Below are positions 1-12,534 of a DNA stretch of 64,000 nucleotides, piece after piece. Below the pieces are notes generated by a model. That model saw nothing but the letters and a program-made list of their open reading frames with translations. It was not told where the DNA came from and made no database searches. A program made the translations under genes and the position numbers. The stretch's first letter is position 1, and the number at the start of each line of letters is the position of its first letter. The stretch covers positions 265,943 through 329,942 of the forward strand of contig BDDD01000712.1 in the NCBI GenBank assembly GCA_001972305.1, read 5' to 3'. The DNA is from Cephalotus follicularis. Lineage: Eukaryota; Streptophyta; Magnoliopsida; Oxalidales; Cephalotaceae.

Positions 1-1326
1 TTCTCGTCGATCCAAAATTTGCACTGGAGCTTCCTCATAAGCTAACACTGGCAAACCCTCCTCGGACAACACGATAGGCTCATCCAAAACATGGGAAGGA
101 TCAGCAATGTACTTCCTCAGTACAGATACATGAAAAACATCATGAACTCTGGCTAACTCTAGAGGAAACGGCAGACGATAAGCAACTGTTCTGATCCTCT
201 TCAAAATCTCAAAGGGACCTAAGTGCATCGGGCTAAGCTTCCCGCACTTACCAAAACGAACCATTCCCGTATAAGGTGACATACGGAGGAAGACCTTGTC
301 ACCTACCGGGAACTCCAAATCCTTGTGGTGCTTGTGGGCATAACTCTTTTTCCTACTCTGAGTCGCACGCAATCTAAGCCGGATAACCTTCACCTTCTCG
401 GCAGCATCACGGACTAAATCCGGTCCTAAAAACCTCTGCTCTCCTACTTCATTCCAACACAAAGGCGTTATACAACGTCTGCGATACAAGGCTTCGTAAG
501 GAACCATTCCAATGCTCTCTTGATAGCTATTGTTGTAGGCGAACTCGATCAAGATCAGGTGGTCATCCCAACTACCCTTGAAATCCATAACACAGGCTCT
601 CAACTTGTCCTCAAGAATCTGGATAGCACGCTTAGACTGCCCATCGGTCTGAGGATGATACACTGTACTGAGTTGCAACTCCGTACTCAACGCTCTCTGC
701 AAACTCCGCCAAAATATCGAAGTGAACCTGGGATCTCAGTCTGAAACAATGCTGCTGGGAATCCCATGCAACTTGATCATGCTGTCCACATACATCCGAG
801 CTAGCTTGTCCAAACTGAAGTCCTTTTTGATCGGCAAAAAGTGAGCTGACTTGGTCAGACGATCCACTATCACCCATATAGCATCGTGTTTCCTCCTCGT
901 CAGAGGAAAACCTATGACAAAGTCCATCGATATGTTATCCCATTTCCACTATGGAATAGGAAGTTGTTGGAGAAGACCTGAAGGCTTCTGACGCTCTGCC
1001 TTCACCTGCTGGCACGTCAAGCACCTTGCCACAAACCTGGTAATCTCATGATTCATGCCACGCCACCAAAAAGATTATCTTAGGTCACGATACATCTTGG
1101 TACTTCTAGGATGCATCGACCAAGGAGAACGATGTGCGTCCTCCAGAATCACTGCCTTAATCGTCTCATCGTGCTGTACACATATCCTCTGCCCAAACAT
1201 CAGAGTACCATCATCTTTGATGCAGAAGTCAGTCCGAGAACCTTCTTTGACTTGATTCATAAACTTAGCCAACCTCCAGTCCTTCTCTTGCGCTCCTCGG
1301 TTCTGCTCTACCAAAACAGACCTCAC
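1..1326 (-). pseudogene. Element A integrase (fossil)
   Basis: Integrase region of element A, read right to left. The zinc-binding HHCC region is near 1000-1130, where [12 protein letters not shown]-like residues are recognisable. The catalytic core follows, with the block MDFVIGFPLTRRKHDAIWV and the first catalytic Asp in IVDRLTKSAHFLP (about 736-927). The core end and GRKC..C-type region lie at 430-560. The C-terminal part, with the HVLD and LPVLAYEEAPVQILDR-type text leading to the chromodomain, occupies bases 1-130. Integrases of this family insert the cDNA, and the chromodomain guides it to chromatin. Several breaks make it non-functional. Confidence 0.85.
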
Positions 1327-2025
1327 TCACAAAGAAGCTAACATTGCTCCGCTGTCCTCGGCTGACAGCTCTGTACCGAAGGATCTTAATTTTTCCAACA
1401 TCGGTAAGTATACCAACCGGACGTGAGCCAAGGAAACATAGAATTTTTTGCTTAACGCATCAGCAACCACGTTGGCCTTACCCGGATGATAGTCAATGGT
1501 ACAGTCATAGTCCTTGATGAGCTCGATCCATCTCCTCTGCCTCATGTTCAGATGCGGTTAGGAAGACAAATACCTTAAGCTCTGGTGGTCAGTAAAGATC
1601 TGGCAAACCTCGCCATAGAGATAATGACGCCATAACTTCAAAAAAAACACCACTACAGCTAACTGCAAATCATGGGTAGGGTAATTGAGCTCATGAATCT
1701 TCAACTGTTAGGATGCATAGGCAATAACCTTCCCTTCTTGCATCAATACACAGCCAAGGCCTTGATGAGAAGCATCACTGTACACCATAAAACCAACATT
1801 CGGAGAAGGAAGAGTCAACACTGGAGCTGACGTTAACTTATCCTTCAACACTTTGAAGCTCTTCTCACAGTCCTCTGACCAAGTGAACTTCACATCCTTC
1901 CTCGTCAATCTTGACAGAGGTGTCGCTATTAACGAGAATCCCTCAACAAACCTTCGATAATAGTCAGCAAGTCCAAGAAAACTACGCACCTCAGGCACAC
2001 TCTTGGGTCTTTCCCAAGCTAACAC
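1327..2025 (-). pseudogene. Element A RT/RNase H connection and RNase H (fossil)
   Basis: The right part (1708-2025) shows the connection block [19 protein letters not shown] followed by the RNase H start [20 protein letters not shown], with the first catalytic Asp. The left part (1327-1545) has the end of RNase H, with [18 protein letters not shown]. RNase H removes the RNA strand after reverse transcription. The spacing to RT on the right and integrase on the left is as expected for Ty3/gypsy. Broken. Confidence 0.87.
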
Positions 2026-2028
2026 TGC

Positions 2029-2922
2029 TTATATCTTCCTCGGGTCAGCCTCAACACCTTGGCTCGAGATCACATGGCCTAAGAAAATAACCTTGTCCAA
2101 CCAAAACTCGCATTTATTGAGCTTAGCATACAACTCATTGTTCCTCAAGGTCTGCAAAACAATTCTCAGATGCTCGTCATGCTCGGCCAAACTCCGAGAA
2201 TAGACCATTACATCGTCTATGAACACCACCACAAAAGCGTCAAGAAAAGGTTGAAAAACTCAATTCATTAAATTCATGAAAGCGGCCGGAGCATTGGTCA
2301 GCCCAAACGGCATGACCGAGAACTCATAGACACCGTATCGTGATCTAAAAGCTGTGTTTGGGATGTCCTCTTCCCTCACCTTCAACTGGTGATATCCTGA
2401 CCAAAGGTCTATCTCAGAAAACACACAGGCACCACGCAACTGGTCAAACAAGTCATCGATCCTTGGCAACAGATACTTGTTACGCACAGTGACCTTGTTG
2501 AGCTACCTATAATCGATACATAGACGCATTGTTCCATCCTTCTTCTTCACAAATAAGACTGGAGCACCCCATGGAGAACTACTAGGTTGAATAAATCCTT
2601 TATCCAGCAAATCTTGCAACCGCACCTTTAACTCCTTCAGCTCTGCCGGTGCCATACGGTAAGGAGAAAGGGATATAGGGGCTGCACCAGGGATCAACTC
2701 GATCACAAAGTATATCTCTCTAGCAGGCGGAGGACCTGGTAATTCCTCAGGAAAAAACATCGCGGAACTCATGAACCACTAATATGTTTCTCAGCTCCGA
2801 CTCAGACATCCGAGTGTCTACCACATAAGCCAAGAATCCTTGTCCACCCTTCCCCAAAATCATTATGGTGACCATAGCCGAGACAATCTTCAGCAGCGTC
2901 AAACTCTGCTTTCAGACTAACT
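2029..2922 (-). pseudogene. Element A reverse transcriptase (fossil)
   Basis: RT fingers and palm are readable: [19 protein letters not shown] and [22 protein letters not shown] (2503-2772), then [21 protein letters not shown] and [17 protein letters not shown] (2260-2487), then the catalytic box [13 protein letters not shown] (2029-2232). The match to Ty3/gypsy RT is unambiguous. Upstream of RT the region is interrupted by the solo LTR at 2923. Broken. Confidence 0.9.
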
Positions 2923-3558
2923 TGTCACACCCCGTTCCCCAAACAACATATATAGTGGTGGCAATCAACATATAAATCCGGCTTATGCAATTTACCATAA
3001 ATTTAAAACTTTTCATATTCATTAACAATTTGCGGAAGCATTTAAATATAAGCCGAATTATAACGTAACATGCATCCCATACTACATGCTACAACAATAA
3101 ACATCATCAAAGTTAACTGCCCACAAACGGAGCGTGAACAATATACATCAATACAGCGATTCATTTATTACAATGATCCATTAACGTTCCTGAAAAGTAA
3201 AAACAACATAAAACTCCATTCGCTCCACGGAGCTCAACGGTAACAACCCGCTGCATCAACCTGAAATCAATCTGAAATTGTAGGGGGTTAGCCTTTGTCC
3301 TCACTCAGCTAAGTATAAAAGCAATTTGGGCCCAATGATAATGAATGTCATGTAATTAATGCATTCATGATGCAATACATAATATACTACAATACATATA
3401 TATGTATATATATGTATCCATGCCAATAGGCGCATCCATGCCAAGTGGCCACAATCACCAATCCAACAGTCACGTCCCGAAGGACCAATCCAATCAATCC
3501 AGCCAATCCAATCAATCCATTGTTTCTTGCACAAAGGTCAAGCAAACATTGTTTGTGC

Positions 3559-3762
3559 GTGTCCCTAGCCATCTCCTGGCCCCTAGGCGCACAATCCCGC
3601 CCCTAGTCCTCATGACACCTCCATCACGGAACTAGCGCAGCATCAATCCGATCAGTATGGGTGTCCCTAGCCAACTCTTGGGCCCTAGGCGCACAATCCC
3701 GCCCCTAGTCCTCATGACACCTCTGTCACGAAACTGGCGCAGCATCAATCCAAACACAAACA
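3559..3762. repeat. 102-bp tandem duplication inside solo LTR 1
   Basis: Two adjacent copies, 3559-3660 and 3661-3762, both begin GTGTCCCTAGCCA and run through CCTAGGCGCACAATCCCGCC and CTCATGACACCTC to GCAGCATCAATCC, with about ten differences by eye. Confidence 0.85.
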
Positions 3763-4104
3763 TCAATCAATCAATCCAAGGTCAATCCAAAACCAAACCG
3801 TTTCTGAGTAGTTTATAGGTTACAAAATACTGGAAATACTACATTTATTCAAAATGTTATTCATCTTTAAAACCATGTTTCAATCCCTTGAAAACACACA
3901 TTTATCAAAATATATGTTTTCGTTCCAAATAATGATTGTATAAAATCATGTATGCATTTCTAAAATGAATAAAACACTTTAGACATCAATAACATTCAGT
4001 CAACAATCCAATCCATATCAAAATGCAATGCAAAGATATGCTCAAAATGCAAACCGACCCTTTCGGCATCGACACCTAACCTACAAGCGCCAAACCGTTC
4101 ATAT

Positions 4105-4410
4105 TAGTAACTCAAGCGTCGCCGCTTAATCCTAGGTGTCGGCGCTCACATTCCTTAAAGCGTCGGTGCTTTAACCAGTGACTCAAGTGTCAACAATTGT
4201 CCTTGCCGTCGACGCTCCAAGGTAAGGATCCTTGAGCGTCGGCGCTCATCACTTTGGCATTGACGCTTTGAGGTAGGGACCTCAGGCGTCAACGTCCACG
4301 CGTCCATTTACACACACATTCGAATCAGGGCGTCGACGCTTTCCTCAAGCGTCAGCGTTTATCGTGAAGTCAGTGTACATTCCTACACGTAACAGTCCAT
4401 AACGTCGACG
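4105..4410. repeat. Array of TCGA-centred dyads in solo LTR 1
   Basis: At least eight spaced copies of an AGCGTCGACGCT-like palindrome, for example near 4113, 4134, 4158, 4205, 4231, 4322, 4343 and 4393. They are separated by unrelated sequence, so this is a dispersed motif rather than a simple tandem repeat. Confidence 0.75.
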
Positions 4411-5956
4411 CTTTTCCTCCCAACGTTGACGGTTAAAGAAGACCAGAAACGTCTCCTTCGACACGTTTCAATACCAGGAAATTCACATGCATAATCACAC
4501 ATGCAATCCGTTCCACAATCGTTTCAATCACAATAAGCAAGGCAGGTTAGCTACTCATAGCAACCCTAACGCCAACCACACCATTCACACACCAAGGGAA
4601 GATCATCCCAAAACGTGTATGCAATTCAATCCACAATCACTCTAAAACACGATATGCATGGCAGGTTAACTACTCAAGCAACCCTAACACAAATCATGCA
4701 ACTCACAATCCACAAACCATGCTTTTCATCAATGACATTACAACATGATTGAACTCAAATATACAAGTATAGCTTCCCCTACCTGTTACAGCAGTAACAA
4801 CCCTACAGTCGAGCTGCACATTCAATTGCCGAACCTTTTTGATAACCGTTGAACCAAAGCCGGTTCTTGTCGATTGATCAGTTCCTAAATGTCAAAACCA
4901 ATTGCCACTCACACACTGCACATACAACACGTTTTCATTATGTTCGACACACAAAACATTTCCGTCGCCGAAACATCGATCGGATTCTGACCGACACAAC
5001 CAAGCGGTGAAACACCCATCAACGGGTTCCACATTGAATGGTCTACTCAAAACCAGTCAAGACTCACCGGGAATCAGCGCCGAACACCGCGCCACGGTCG
5101 ACAGCGAGTCGTGACTCACTGAGTCAACTCGTCAGACCTCCACAGGTCCGATCACCACCCAAAAATGCCACACATTCACCAGTTATACACACCCATGCCC
5201 ATGACTCGCCGAGACTCGGCGCCAAAAGTGCTGTCTCAGGCAGCCGTGAGCTGACTCACTGAGTCAACTCAGTCAAGCTGTTCCAGCCGATTCCGACCAA
5301 ATCACGCCTCACCAGTGGTGGAAATGGGTAGAGCGGACCTTCTACACCATAACCCACGCCATCCGCGACGCTAACGGCGCCGGGAAACGCTGGGAGGAGG
5401 CGCGACAGTGGCAGTGAAGAAGGAGAAAAAGAAGAGAAAAGAGAAGAATGGGAAGAGGTTACCGGCCGGTGGCGCGCCTGGGTTGACCGTCGTGCTCTCC
5501 CGGTCCGGTGGCTGGCTCCGGCGCGCTCTCTCTCTCTCTGCTCCGATCTCTCTCCCACTCTCTCTCGCTATCTCTCCATGGAGCAGGCGCACAGAGCGCC
5601 TGCTTTTCTTTCTTGCACGGGCACGTGATGCACCCGTGTGTGGTCTCTCCCTCCCTTTATTCTTTTAGCTTCCCTTTAGTATTTACTGGTAAAATACTAA
5701 AGTCTGGGTTCTGATTTTCCGTGAAACGCGACATAATTTATCCGAACAGCCGCCAAAATAATCGTAATAAAAATGCGAACATTCGGGCTTTATTGTCGCA
5801 TATTAAAAATAGGTTTTATTAGCCATCTTAGCTAACACGATTATGACTTAAATGCGTAATACCTTTTTATTACTCCGGGCTCTATCGATTTTATCACAAC
5901 TGTACACGCACCAATTTCATAACAATTATTTATGAAATTCGGGGCGTTACATAACT

Positions 5957-6482
5957 CCATGTCTAGTTCGTCGGGCGAACAAAAGGAAACGACCTTCCGT
6001 GAGCAATCTGCAACTGCTCGATGCTGCACCAGCCAATCCATGCCAAGGATGGCATCAAAATCCTCAAACTGGAAGGGGATAAGGTCAGGTGGAAATTTTT
6101 TCGCTTTAATCACCACCTCACAATCCTTGTAGGCTCGCTCTACCCAGTAGCTCTGGCCCGTAGGAAGAGATACCGTAATCTTCTCATCCAGAGAACTCAA
6201 CTCAACACAAGCATGAATGCAAAAAGCATGGGACACAAAAGATAAAGAGGCTCCTATGTCAAACAGAACCGTGGCATCTCTGCTGAAGATATGAGCCTTA
6301 CCTATTGCCATATCGGTAGATCCAAGAGCATCCTCCCTGTTTAGAGCATCAACTCTTGCACTTGTTGCAGGCCTGCTTTGCTGTCGGCTACCACTTGCCT
6401 TGGATGTTCCCACCTGTGAAGCCGTCGATCCACCTCTGGGTTCTGCGGATTGCCTACTCGAAGCAACTGGTCTAGGTGTCAT
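5957..6482 (-). pseudogene. Element A aspartic protease (fossil)
   Basis: The protease is recognisable from the active-site text VLFDIGASLSFVSHAF (family form DxG(A/S)(S/T)HSF) and the conserved block DAILGMDWLVQHRAVADC near its C-terminus, with KDCEVVIKAKKFPPDLIPF between. In these elements the protease cuts the Gag-Pol precursor. The upstream (right) side runs into the CCHC region of gag. The left side stops at the solo LTR. Broken. Confidence 0.85.
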
Positions 6483-6483
6483 T

Positions 6484-7643
6484 TGGGTCTACTGAGTCTG
6501 TGGACAATTCAACATGATATGTCCGACCTGGCCACACTGGAAACATGTTTTGTTCTCAGCTCCGCAATTGCCAAAGTGAAACTTGGCACACCTCTAGCAT
6601 CTCGGAGGTTGTTGAGAAGCTGATGAACTCTGATGCATGCTCTACTATGTACCACTTGCCGTAGAAGCATACGTTGGCTATGGGGAAAACGTTCTCGGCC
6701 CATCGGACCTGGTCTATCCACGGTTCCCACCGTCAGCTAGTCTGGGAGAGAAACGCTTCTTCCATTTCCCTTATCCTCGAGAGGAATTCTCCCCCTCGAC
6801 AGCCTATTGTCCGCCTCTCTTCTGACCTCTGTCCTGTCGGTTCCTCTGCTCCGTTATGCTCTGTTAAACCCTCTTGGCAGATTCCACCAAATAGCCAAAG
6901 ATGGTCCAGTTTGTTGCTGCCAGTGTATGCCTTACCTTGGGTCTCAACCCGTCCAAGAACTTCTCACACCTCTCCTCTTGGTCAGCAACCAACGCCAGAG
7001 CAAAGTGAGACAACTCCATAAAGTGATACTCATACTGCGTTACAGACATGCTCCCCTGAAGCATTTGCAGGAACTCTCTCCTCTTCTCCTTCACATACGT
7101 AGCAGGAAAGAAATACTGACGAAACTCTCATCGGAATACATCCCACGATATCGCTGTAACGTCGACAATCCTAGCTTGGAGAGCTTCCCACCGACGAAGA
7201 GCATTCCTCCTTACGAAGAAGGATGCAAGTCCAACACGTGAGTCGTAAGAAACTCCCATATGTCCAAAGATCTATTCAAGATGATTTAACACAGCCTTAG
7301 CATCCACTGGATCATCCGTTCTTTCAAAAGTTGTAGCACCTAAACGCTGCAAATGCTCAATTGGCAAAGCTTGAGGCTGAGAACCACTCAGCGCTTGAGC
7401 TATAATCGTAGCAAATTTCATCCATTCTGCTTGATTACCCATTCCAACCGGAAGAGGTACCTCCGCTGCCGACTGCACTGCTAGGACCTCGGCTGCTACC
7501 GCCAGTCCAGCCTCTGGCCCATCCATCACAGGGTTCGCCTACACGCCAGGGTCAACAGAAGGCAGTTCTTGATCCACATGTGGTGGGGAGACCTCTCTTC
7601 CTCTACCCCGACCACGTCCTCTGGTTTGATGCTGAAGCACCAT
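6484..7643 (-). pseudogene. Element A gag (fossil)
   Basis: Capsid-type gag. The probable start is the ATG read leftward from 7643, giving an Arg/Gly-rich N-terminus. The middle (7272-7529) has a TIIAQALSG segment, and the retrotransposon gag core (6864-7094) shows EFLQMLQGSMSVTQYEYHF and FLDGLRPKVRHTL. A CCHC knuckle, CFQCGQVGHIMLNCP, lies near 6510-6560. Gag packages the element RNA. The leader of about 110 bases up to the primer site at 7753 is normal. Broken. Confidence 0.85.
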
Positions 7644-7752
7644 CTACCTTCACATGCAAGGTTAGGGTATCACTAACAAATATACTACATGAAATTCATA
7701 CCCGCAAAAGCCTCCAAGGAAAAAAAAATCACAAGGGAAACTAAACCGGTCT

Positions 7753-7763
7753 CTCTGATACCA
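7753..7763 (-). promoter_or_regulatory. Element A primer-binding site (tRNA-iMet)
   Basis: On the minus strand this reads TGGTATCAGAG, complementary to the 3' end of initiator Met tRNA. It lies six bases from the inner LTR edge at 7770. Confidence 0.9.
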
Positions 7764-8284
7764 TAAAACTGACACGCCCCGTTCCCAGAGACACCTGGGA
7801 AGACGACCGTGCGAGGAGGAAGGATCCACCACCCAGATCCTCAACCTCAAACATAAAAACTCCAACTCAAAGCCTGACCTCCTAAGCTAAAAGACCAGAC
7901 GTGGAAACACGTCGCAGAGGACAGCTTGTCCGAGCTCCGCAGACGACCACGTACTCTAAGGCAAAAGTGCCCGAGCACAAGAACCCAAGGTCCAAGATCG
8001 GAGGACAAGTCCCTAGGCAAAAGTGCCCGAGCACAAGAAAACGACAGCGTATGACTAAGCCTTAAGCCTGAGATCAGCTCTAAGATCGGAGGACAAACTC
8101 TCCATGGAGGACAACAACCCAAGGTCCCCCAAACGCCCAAGGAACACTAAGGGTTAGGGACCACACAACACTGGAGCACCCAAAAGGTCTGCGTAAGGTC
8201 AGACATCAAAACATCTCAAGGGATTTCATTGGTCAGGGGTCAAGAGGTCGGGAAAAACTAAGAAAAGGCCAACTATCGCTTAAC

Positions 8285-8345
8285 GTCTGCGGCCCACGTC
8301 CGAGGACGCCTTACGTCCGAGGACACCTTATGTCCAAGGACAAGG
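8285..8345. repeat. GTCC-GAGGAC dyads in element A LTR
   Basis: Three closely spaced copies of CGTCCGAGGACG or variants. This is a dyad array unlike the TCGA type in sequence but similar in placement. Confidence 0.6.
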
Positions 8346-9349
8346 TTCCCACCAAAATCTACACAGCTTTCACCTAGGGACTTGGTTTGCTAAAGGCCGA
8401 AGAGATCTAGCCTATGCCGGGGAGGGCCTATCGGGTCCTCTGGCATCACGTCTAACCTGGCAACACGGGATTGCCACTACAGGGAACATAAACAACATCA
8501 TCGTAAAACATCCCAAGGATCTCGTATACATCACAAGGAATAAACATCAAAATGTCGAGCATCCGTAAGCAAGCGAAAACACATATATAAGACATAGGTA
8601 AAAAAAATACATCAGGATATTGTCAATTACAGGGCTTAAGTATTCCCAAGAATAAAAAGAAGAATCTATACAAAACCCCCCAAAATATGTCCCAAAATGC
8701 ATGAAGGTCCAAAATGGTCAAGGAGCCATCCTAAGGTTCTTGCGCCAACGTCTACCTCTTCCAAAACACACTTTCACTTGGTGGATCTCAAGAACTCTTA
8801 ACCATCGCTTCCTCTGCACAAAAAACTGAGAGGGGATTAGTCCGACTGACTAGTGAGTGAGAGTAAGGAAAACTTCCCGAGCACACCACGACCACAGGGT
8901 GTTAAACGATCAACTGATGCCCTGCCCCAACTAGGCCAAGGATACAACATGTAACACTGCTCAATAAAACAATCAAGAGGTGAATATGCGTAGATCAAAG
9001 GTGTAAGATAAAAAGGAAAAATAACATCAGAGTAACACTCAATTACTAATCTCAATGAAGAAAGTAACAACAACAATGATATATATTATTCCGAGGATCC
9101 ATCCATCAAAGGATCGATAAAGATCAAGACTCCGAGGATCGCAATGATCAGAGAACTATTGGTACTATATTAATCACGTGCACACATGCCATACATTCAT
9201 ACACACATCATACTCACACATTTCCACTGCCGGAACCACCTCGGCCAACACAAGTAACAGCTTCGCTGGAAGCACATCAGCGAGGTCATGGGCTACAGGA
9301 CTGTACACATCCCTCATATACAGATATAGATACCCACTTCCAGAGCACC

Positions 9350-9560
9350 GTATGAACATCTAAGGAAGGGATACTCAAGCACTGCTTCATTGGCAATCAC
9401 ACGTTGGGTGTACCAAACTACATGAACCTCGATCGAGGGGCTACGCAAGCCCTCCCTCGTTGGCAATCATGTATTTCAATGTACTACATCACATGAACCT
9501 CAATCGAGGGGGGCCCTCCCTCGTCGGTAATCACGTAATGCAAAATGAACCAAGGGCCCG
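9350..9560. repeat. Tandem array in element A LTR
   Basis: About three imperfect copies of a unit with CATGAACCTCGATCGAGGGG followed by CCCTCCCTCGTTGGCAATCA. Confidence 0.75.
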
Positions 9561-10691
9561 TGAATCACCTCTCAGCTCCACCCTTGTTGAAATGACAAAG
9601 GACAACTTTGACCCAGAGGTGAGTGAATGACCACTCAGACCTTTAGTCAGCAATCTCGTGTCCGAGCACTCAGCATAGTCCGACCAAGGAAGTAGCGGAT
9701 CCATGGGCTTCCCCCACAAACATTTCGTTATAGATCGATGAAATGAGGATATCTAGGTAATGGAACCCAGGCACAGTGACACCCAACAGCTCCATCATAG
9801 ACAATAGAACTGCTGAAAGGAATTGGGATCGAACGCCACCCTCCTTTTCAGCCATATGAGTCTCATAACTCTGAGCATACCAGTAACCAGCATCCGAGAA
9901 CAACACATGATATCAGGAAGCATGAAATACTACTACAACAGCGGAAAACACATCAACCTAGGTGTAGAGCATCTATGCTCGAAAAATAGTATCAACATGC
10001 AATAATCAACAAGACAACATGAGAAAGAATCATGGTCAAAGATAATATCAGGGGAAAGGCATATTAAGCATCAAGACTCTAAGTATAAATCGATAGAAAG
10101 GAAAGGTCCCACTCACAGTACTATAAAAATTCTGATTAGCTTCCTTGCTGTGCGAACTCCGTGCGTGGATCTTCCTTTACAAGATCAACACACAACAACT
10201 TAGCTACAACCATCAACATATCTCCAAGGAACATGCATGAACACTCACATGCCTAAGAACCACAACAAAACCCTTCCTCGGCCTCACATACCGTTACTCT
10301 ACCGTCAAAACGTCATACCGCTAACATGCCAAGGAGAACACTCACCTTGCTAACACGTAGATGGTGAGAACGTCCAAACCTCAGACAATGAACAACGCTT
10401 CAGGGAAAACGAATAAGAAAGGCAGAAAACTCATAAGCAAAACACTTTCTCCAATGTGAACTGACAGAAATGACCAGCCTCACCTGCCACAGCCGAAAGT
10501 GTAAACTTCCAAACTTCCTTAACATACTTCACGTGTCCCAAGGCCATTTACCAACAAATATCTCCTTTACTCATAACTTACCACATTGTGCCTTACCAAA
10601 GAGAAACCCAAACCGAACCAACCCAAGGAAAAAGAAAAATTTACCAAAGGCCCAAAGGCTAATTTGTCCAAAATTAACACGGGTCGTGACA

Positions 10692-11453
10692 AGCGAAATA
10701 GCCCTATGAGAAAGTTCTTAGCTTTCCTTGATTCAGTAATGACCATGTACGGGGCTATCCTCCATAGTTCAATGAACTTGGCCTAATATTGGGCCACAGA
10801 CATATCTCCTTGGGTTAGGCCTAGGAATTCGGCCTCTCTCTTGTCATATTCAATGTCGGGATAGAACCTTTCATTAAACTCTATTTTGAACATATCCCAA
10901 GAATACGATGTCCCTAATGCTTCCCAAGAAGATTCAATCATCTTCCATCAGTGCTCCGCTTCGCCTTGTAACATATATGTTGAAAAAACAACCTTCTACA
11001 AGTCTAAACATTCCAAGACTCGAAAGATCTTTTCCAACTGCATTAGCCATCTCTCAGCTGAAATGGCATCAGGATCCCCTGTGAACGCTGGAGGGTTCAA
11101 CTTCAAAAATCTGATTAAGGGGTCCTCAGGGCGTATAAGCTAATGAACTGATCATCTTACTACCTCAGCTCGTCTAGCTGGCCTTGTCGCTAATGTCTAT
11201 TCTGGTTGCCCGGTCGTACAACAGGTGGTTGTTCTTCTTCAACTGCATGCTGTTGCATAAACTCACTCATATGATTTATCATAGCACGCATCCTTCTCAT
11301 AAAACATCTGGGCTCCTCACGAGCAGAAGCAGTAGCTACTGCTTATTCAGCTACATTCTCTTCCTCTTGTCCTTCAGCATCTCTATTCGCTCAGTCTAGT
11401 TGACGGCTCGACTCTTACTCCTCGAGCAGTTCTACTTTGTTGTCCTTCCATCT
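10692..11453 (-). pseudogene. Element B gag (fossil, partial)
   Basis: Read leftward, the text shows the gag core of Tekay-like elements: FLKLNPPAFTGDPDAISAER with WLMQLEKIF (11040-11110), MLQGEAEHWWKMIESSWEA (10900-10990), FNERFYPDIEYDKREAEFL and LTQGDMSVAQY (10780-10880). The probable start codon is near 11453. The C-terminal part is separated off by element A. Broken. Confidence 0.8.
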
Positions 11454-11541
11454 TTCCAAACTGAGATTTCCATAAAATAATGGGTTAATATACTTAACTC
11501 CACTTGCCAAGGACCCTATCCTAGTATATCCAGCATAGTAC

Positions 11542-11553
11542 GGCTCTGATACA
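11542..11553 (-). promoter_or_regulatory. Element B primer-binding-site-like sequence
   Basis: The minus strand reads a TGTATCAGAGCC-type sequence a few bases from the LTR edge at 11560, matching the tRNA-iMet site of the other elements. Confidence 0.75.
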
Positions 11554-11880
11554 AAAAACTGTCATGCCCCAAACTGTGGATTGGGCCCCATAGCCAGACC
11601 CGTGGCATTCCGTACATAACATCATTTATCATCATCGAATAAATTTAAAACTTAATTATAAACATCATCACAATAACCATTTATTTAATATATGTGGATA
11701 TGTCCCAATTCCATATACAAGGCTATCATTACACTCTGCCACAAGTTGGCAGGTTATAGAAATCTCGATACATAATTGTTGCTCATAAATCCGATCCATA
11801 AAAGTGCACTGCCAAGGAGGAGGACTTAGACTGATCTCAATCCTTTAGGCTGCTGTGATGTGCCACCAGTACCTGGACCT

Positions 11881-11902
11881 GGCCCATTACAATGAATGGG
11901 TC
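11881..11902 (-). other. U5 hairpin of element B LTR
   Basis: Arms GGCCCATT (11881-11888) and AATGGGTC (11895-11902) pair over eight positions with one G-T, around a six-base loop. It is followed by CAGCAACCC. The same block occurs in LTRs G, H and M. Confidence 0.7.
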
Positions 11903-12079
11903 AGCAACCCTTGGGTTGTGTAGGTTACAACATGCAGAGACATACCACAAAGAATAAAACAACCAACCAGAGAAGAGATGCGTGCATGCCACAACATAAT
12001 ACAGACCCAAGTATTTTCCATATCATTACATCATTTAATCCTTTTTTTGGACTACTCAATTCAGGTCAAACTTCTCATA

Positions 12080-12370
12080 CATATCACAGTCCGGTCAACC
12101 TAAGGTCAGGTCATCTATTAAGGTTCACCTGCCTACGGAATTCACCTCTAGGTTCACCTGCTCTGGCAAAATTCACCCTTAGGTTCACCATTAAGCGGGA
12201 TTCACCTGAGGATCACCTGACTAGTGGAATTCACCCTTAGGTTAACCTGCTCTGGTGGAATTCACCCCTTAGGTTCACATGCCGAGCGGAATTCACCCTT
12301 AAGTTGACCTGCACTTGGAAAAATTCTCCCCATTTGGGCTCACCTGCTAGGGATAGTCTCTATATGGATT
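12080..12370. repeat. TTCACC tandem array in element B LTR
   Basis: Roughly eight degenerate units of about 33 bases built on AGGTTCACCTGC and GGAATTCACCCTT. A related array lies in LTR X at 13617-13880. Confidence 0.8.
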
Positions 12371-12534
12371 CACTATTTAAGTTCACCTACTGTAGGATGT
12401 CTTACTAAGTCTGTTCATATGTATACCTTAGGCAGAGAAGGAACTATGCTCATGCTCTGACTCTTAGTCAGCTCGGCACTCCAAGTGCATTGTTCCTTTC
12501 ACATTAGCCAGCTCGACAAATATATAATAAGGGT

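Larger units (their letters stand above)
2923..5951 (-). repeat. Solo LTR 1 (gypsy, about 3.0 kb) with 5-bp target duplication
   Basis: Starts TGTCACACCCCG and ends CGGGGCGTTACA, near-inverted ends. It is flanked directly by TAACT on both sides (2918-2922 and 5952-5956), so a single LTR remains after recombination between two LTRs. Its U5 side is on the left (CTAACCC-type block near 3273-3309, here in reverse). The middle holds a 102-bp tandem duplication and an array of GCGTCGACGC dyads. The U3 side (5100-5600) has clustered TGAGTCA sites and a CT-rich tract. No coding capacity of its own. It interrupts element A between RT and protease. Confidence 0.9.
1..10691 (-). mobile_element. Element A: Ty3/gypsy chromovirus (Tekay/Del type), partial
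   Basis: Minus-strand LTR retrotransposon. Reading leftward from its 5' LTR (7770-10691) come a tRNA-Met primer site, gag, protease, RT, RNase H and integrase; the chromodomain tail and 3' LTR lie beyond base 1. A solo LTR of another family sits inside it at 2923-5951. The domain order protease-RT-RNase H-integrase is that of Ty3/gypsy. Family level rests on the gag/integrase style and the long LTR with near-inverted ends. It is broken in several places and looks moderately old. It is itself inserted in gag of element B, whose sequence resumes at 10692. Confidence 0.85.
7770..10691 (-). repeat. Element A 5' LTR (about 2.9 kb)
   Basis: Starts TGACACGCCCCG next to the primer site and ends GGGTCGTGACA, an extended inverted terminal pair. 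Inside are CGTCCGAGGACG-type dyads (8285-8345), a CTAATCCCC block near 8835, and a roughly 60-70 bp tandem array (CATGAACCTCGATCGAGGGG..., about 9350-9560). It belongs to the same family as LTR I (44483-47204): both share a GGGAACGGG end and the opposite end TGT-A-GACC...TTTTGG. No coding function seen. Confidence 0.85.

Noticed and set aside
5256-5714. Several open frames with Arg/Ser-rich or Leu-rich products
   Set aside because: They come from CT/GA-rich low-complexity U3 sequence of solo LTR 1 and have no homology.
5841-6482. An open frame of about 210 codons that looked like one protein
   Set aside because: It runs across the border of solo LTR 1 into element A protease; only 5957-6482 is protease, so it is not a gene.
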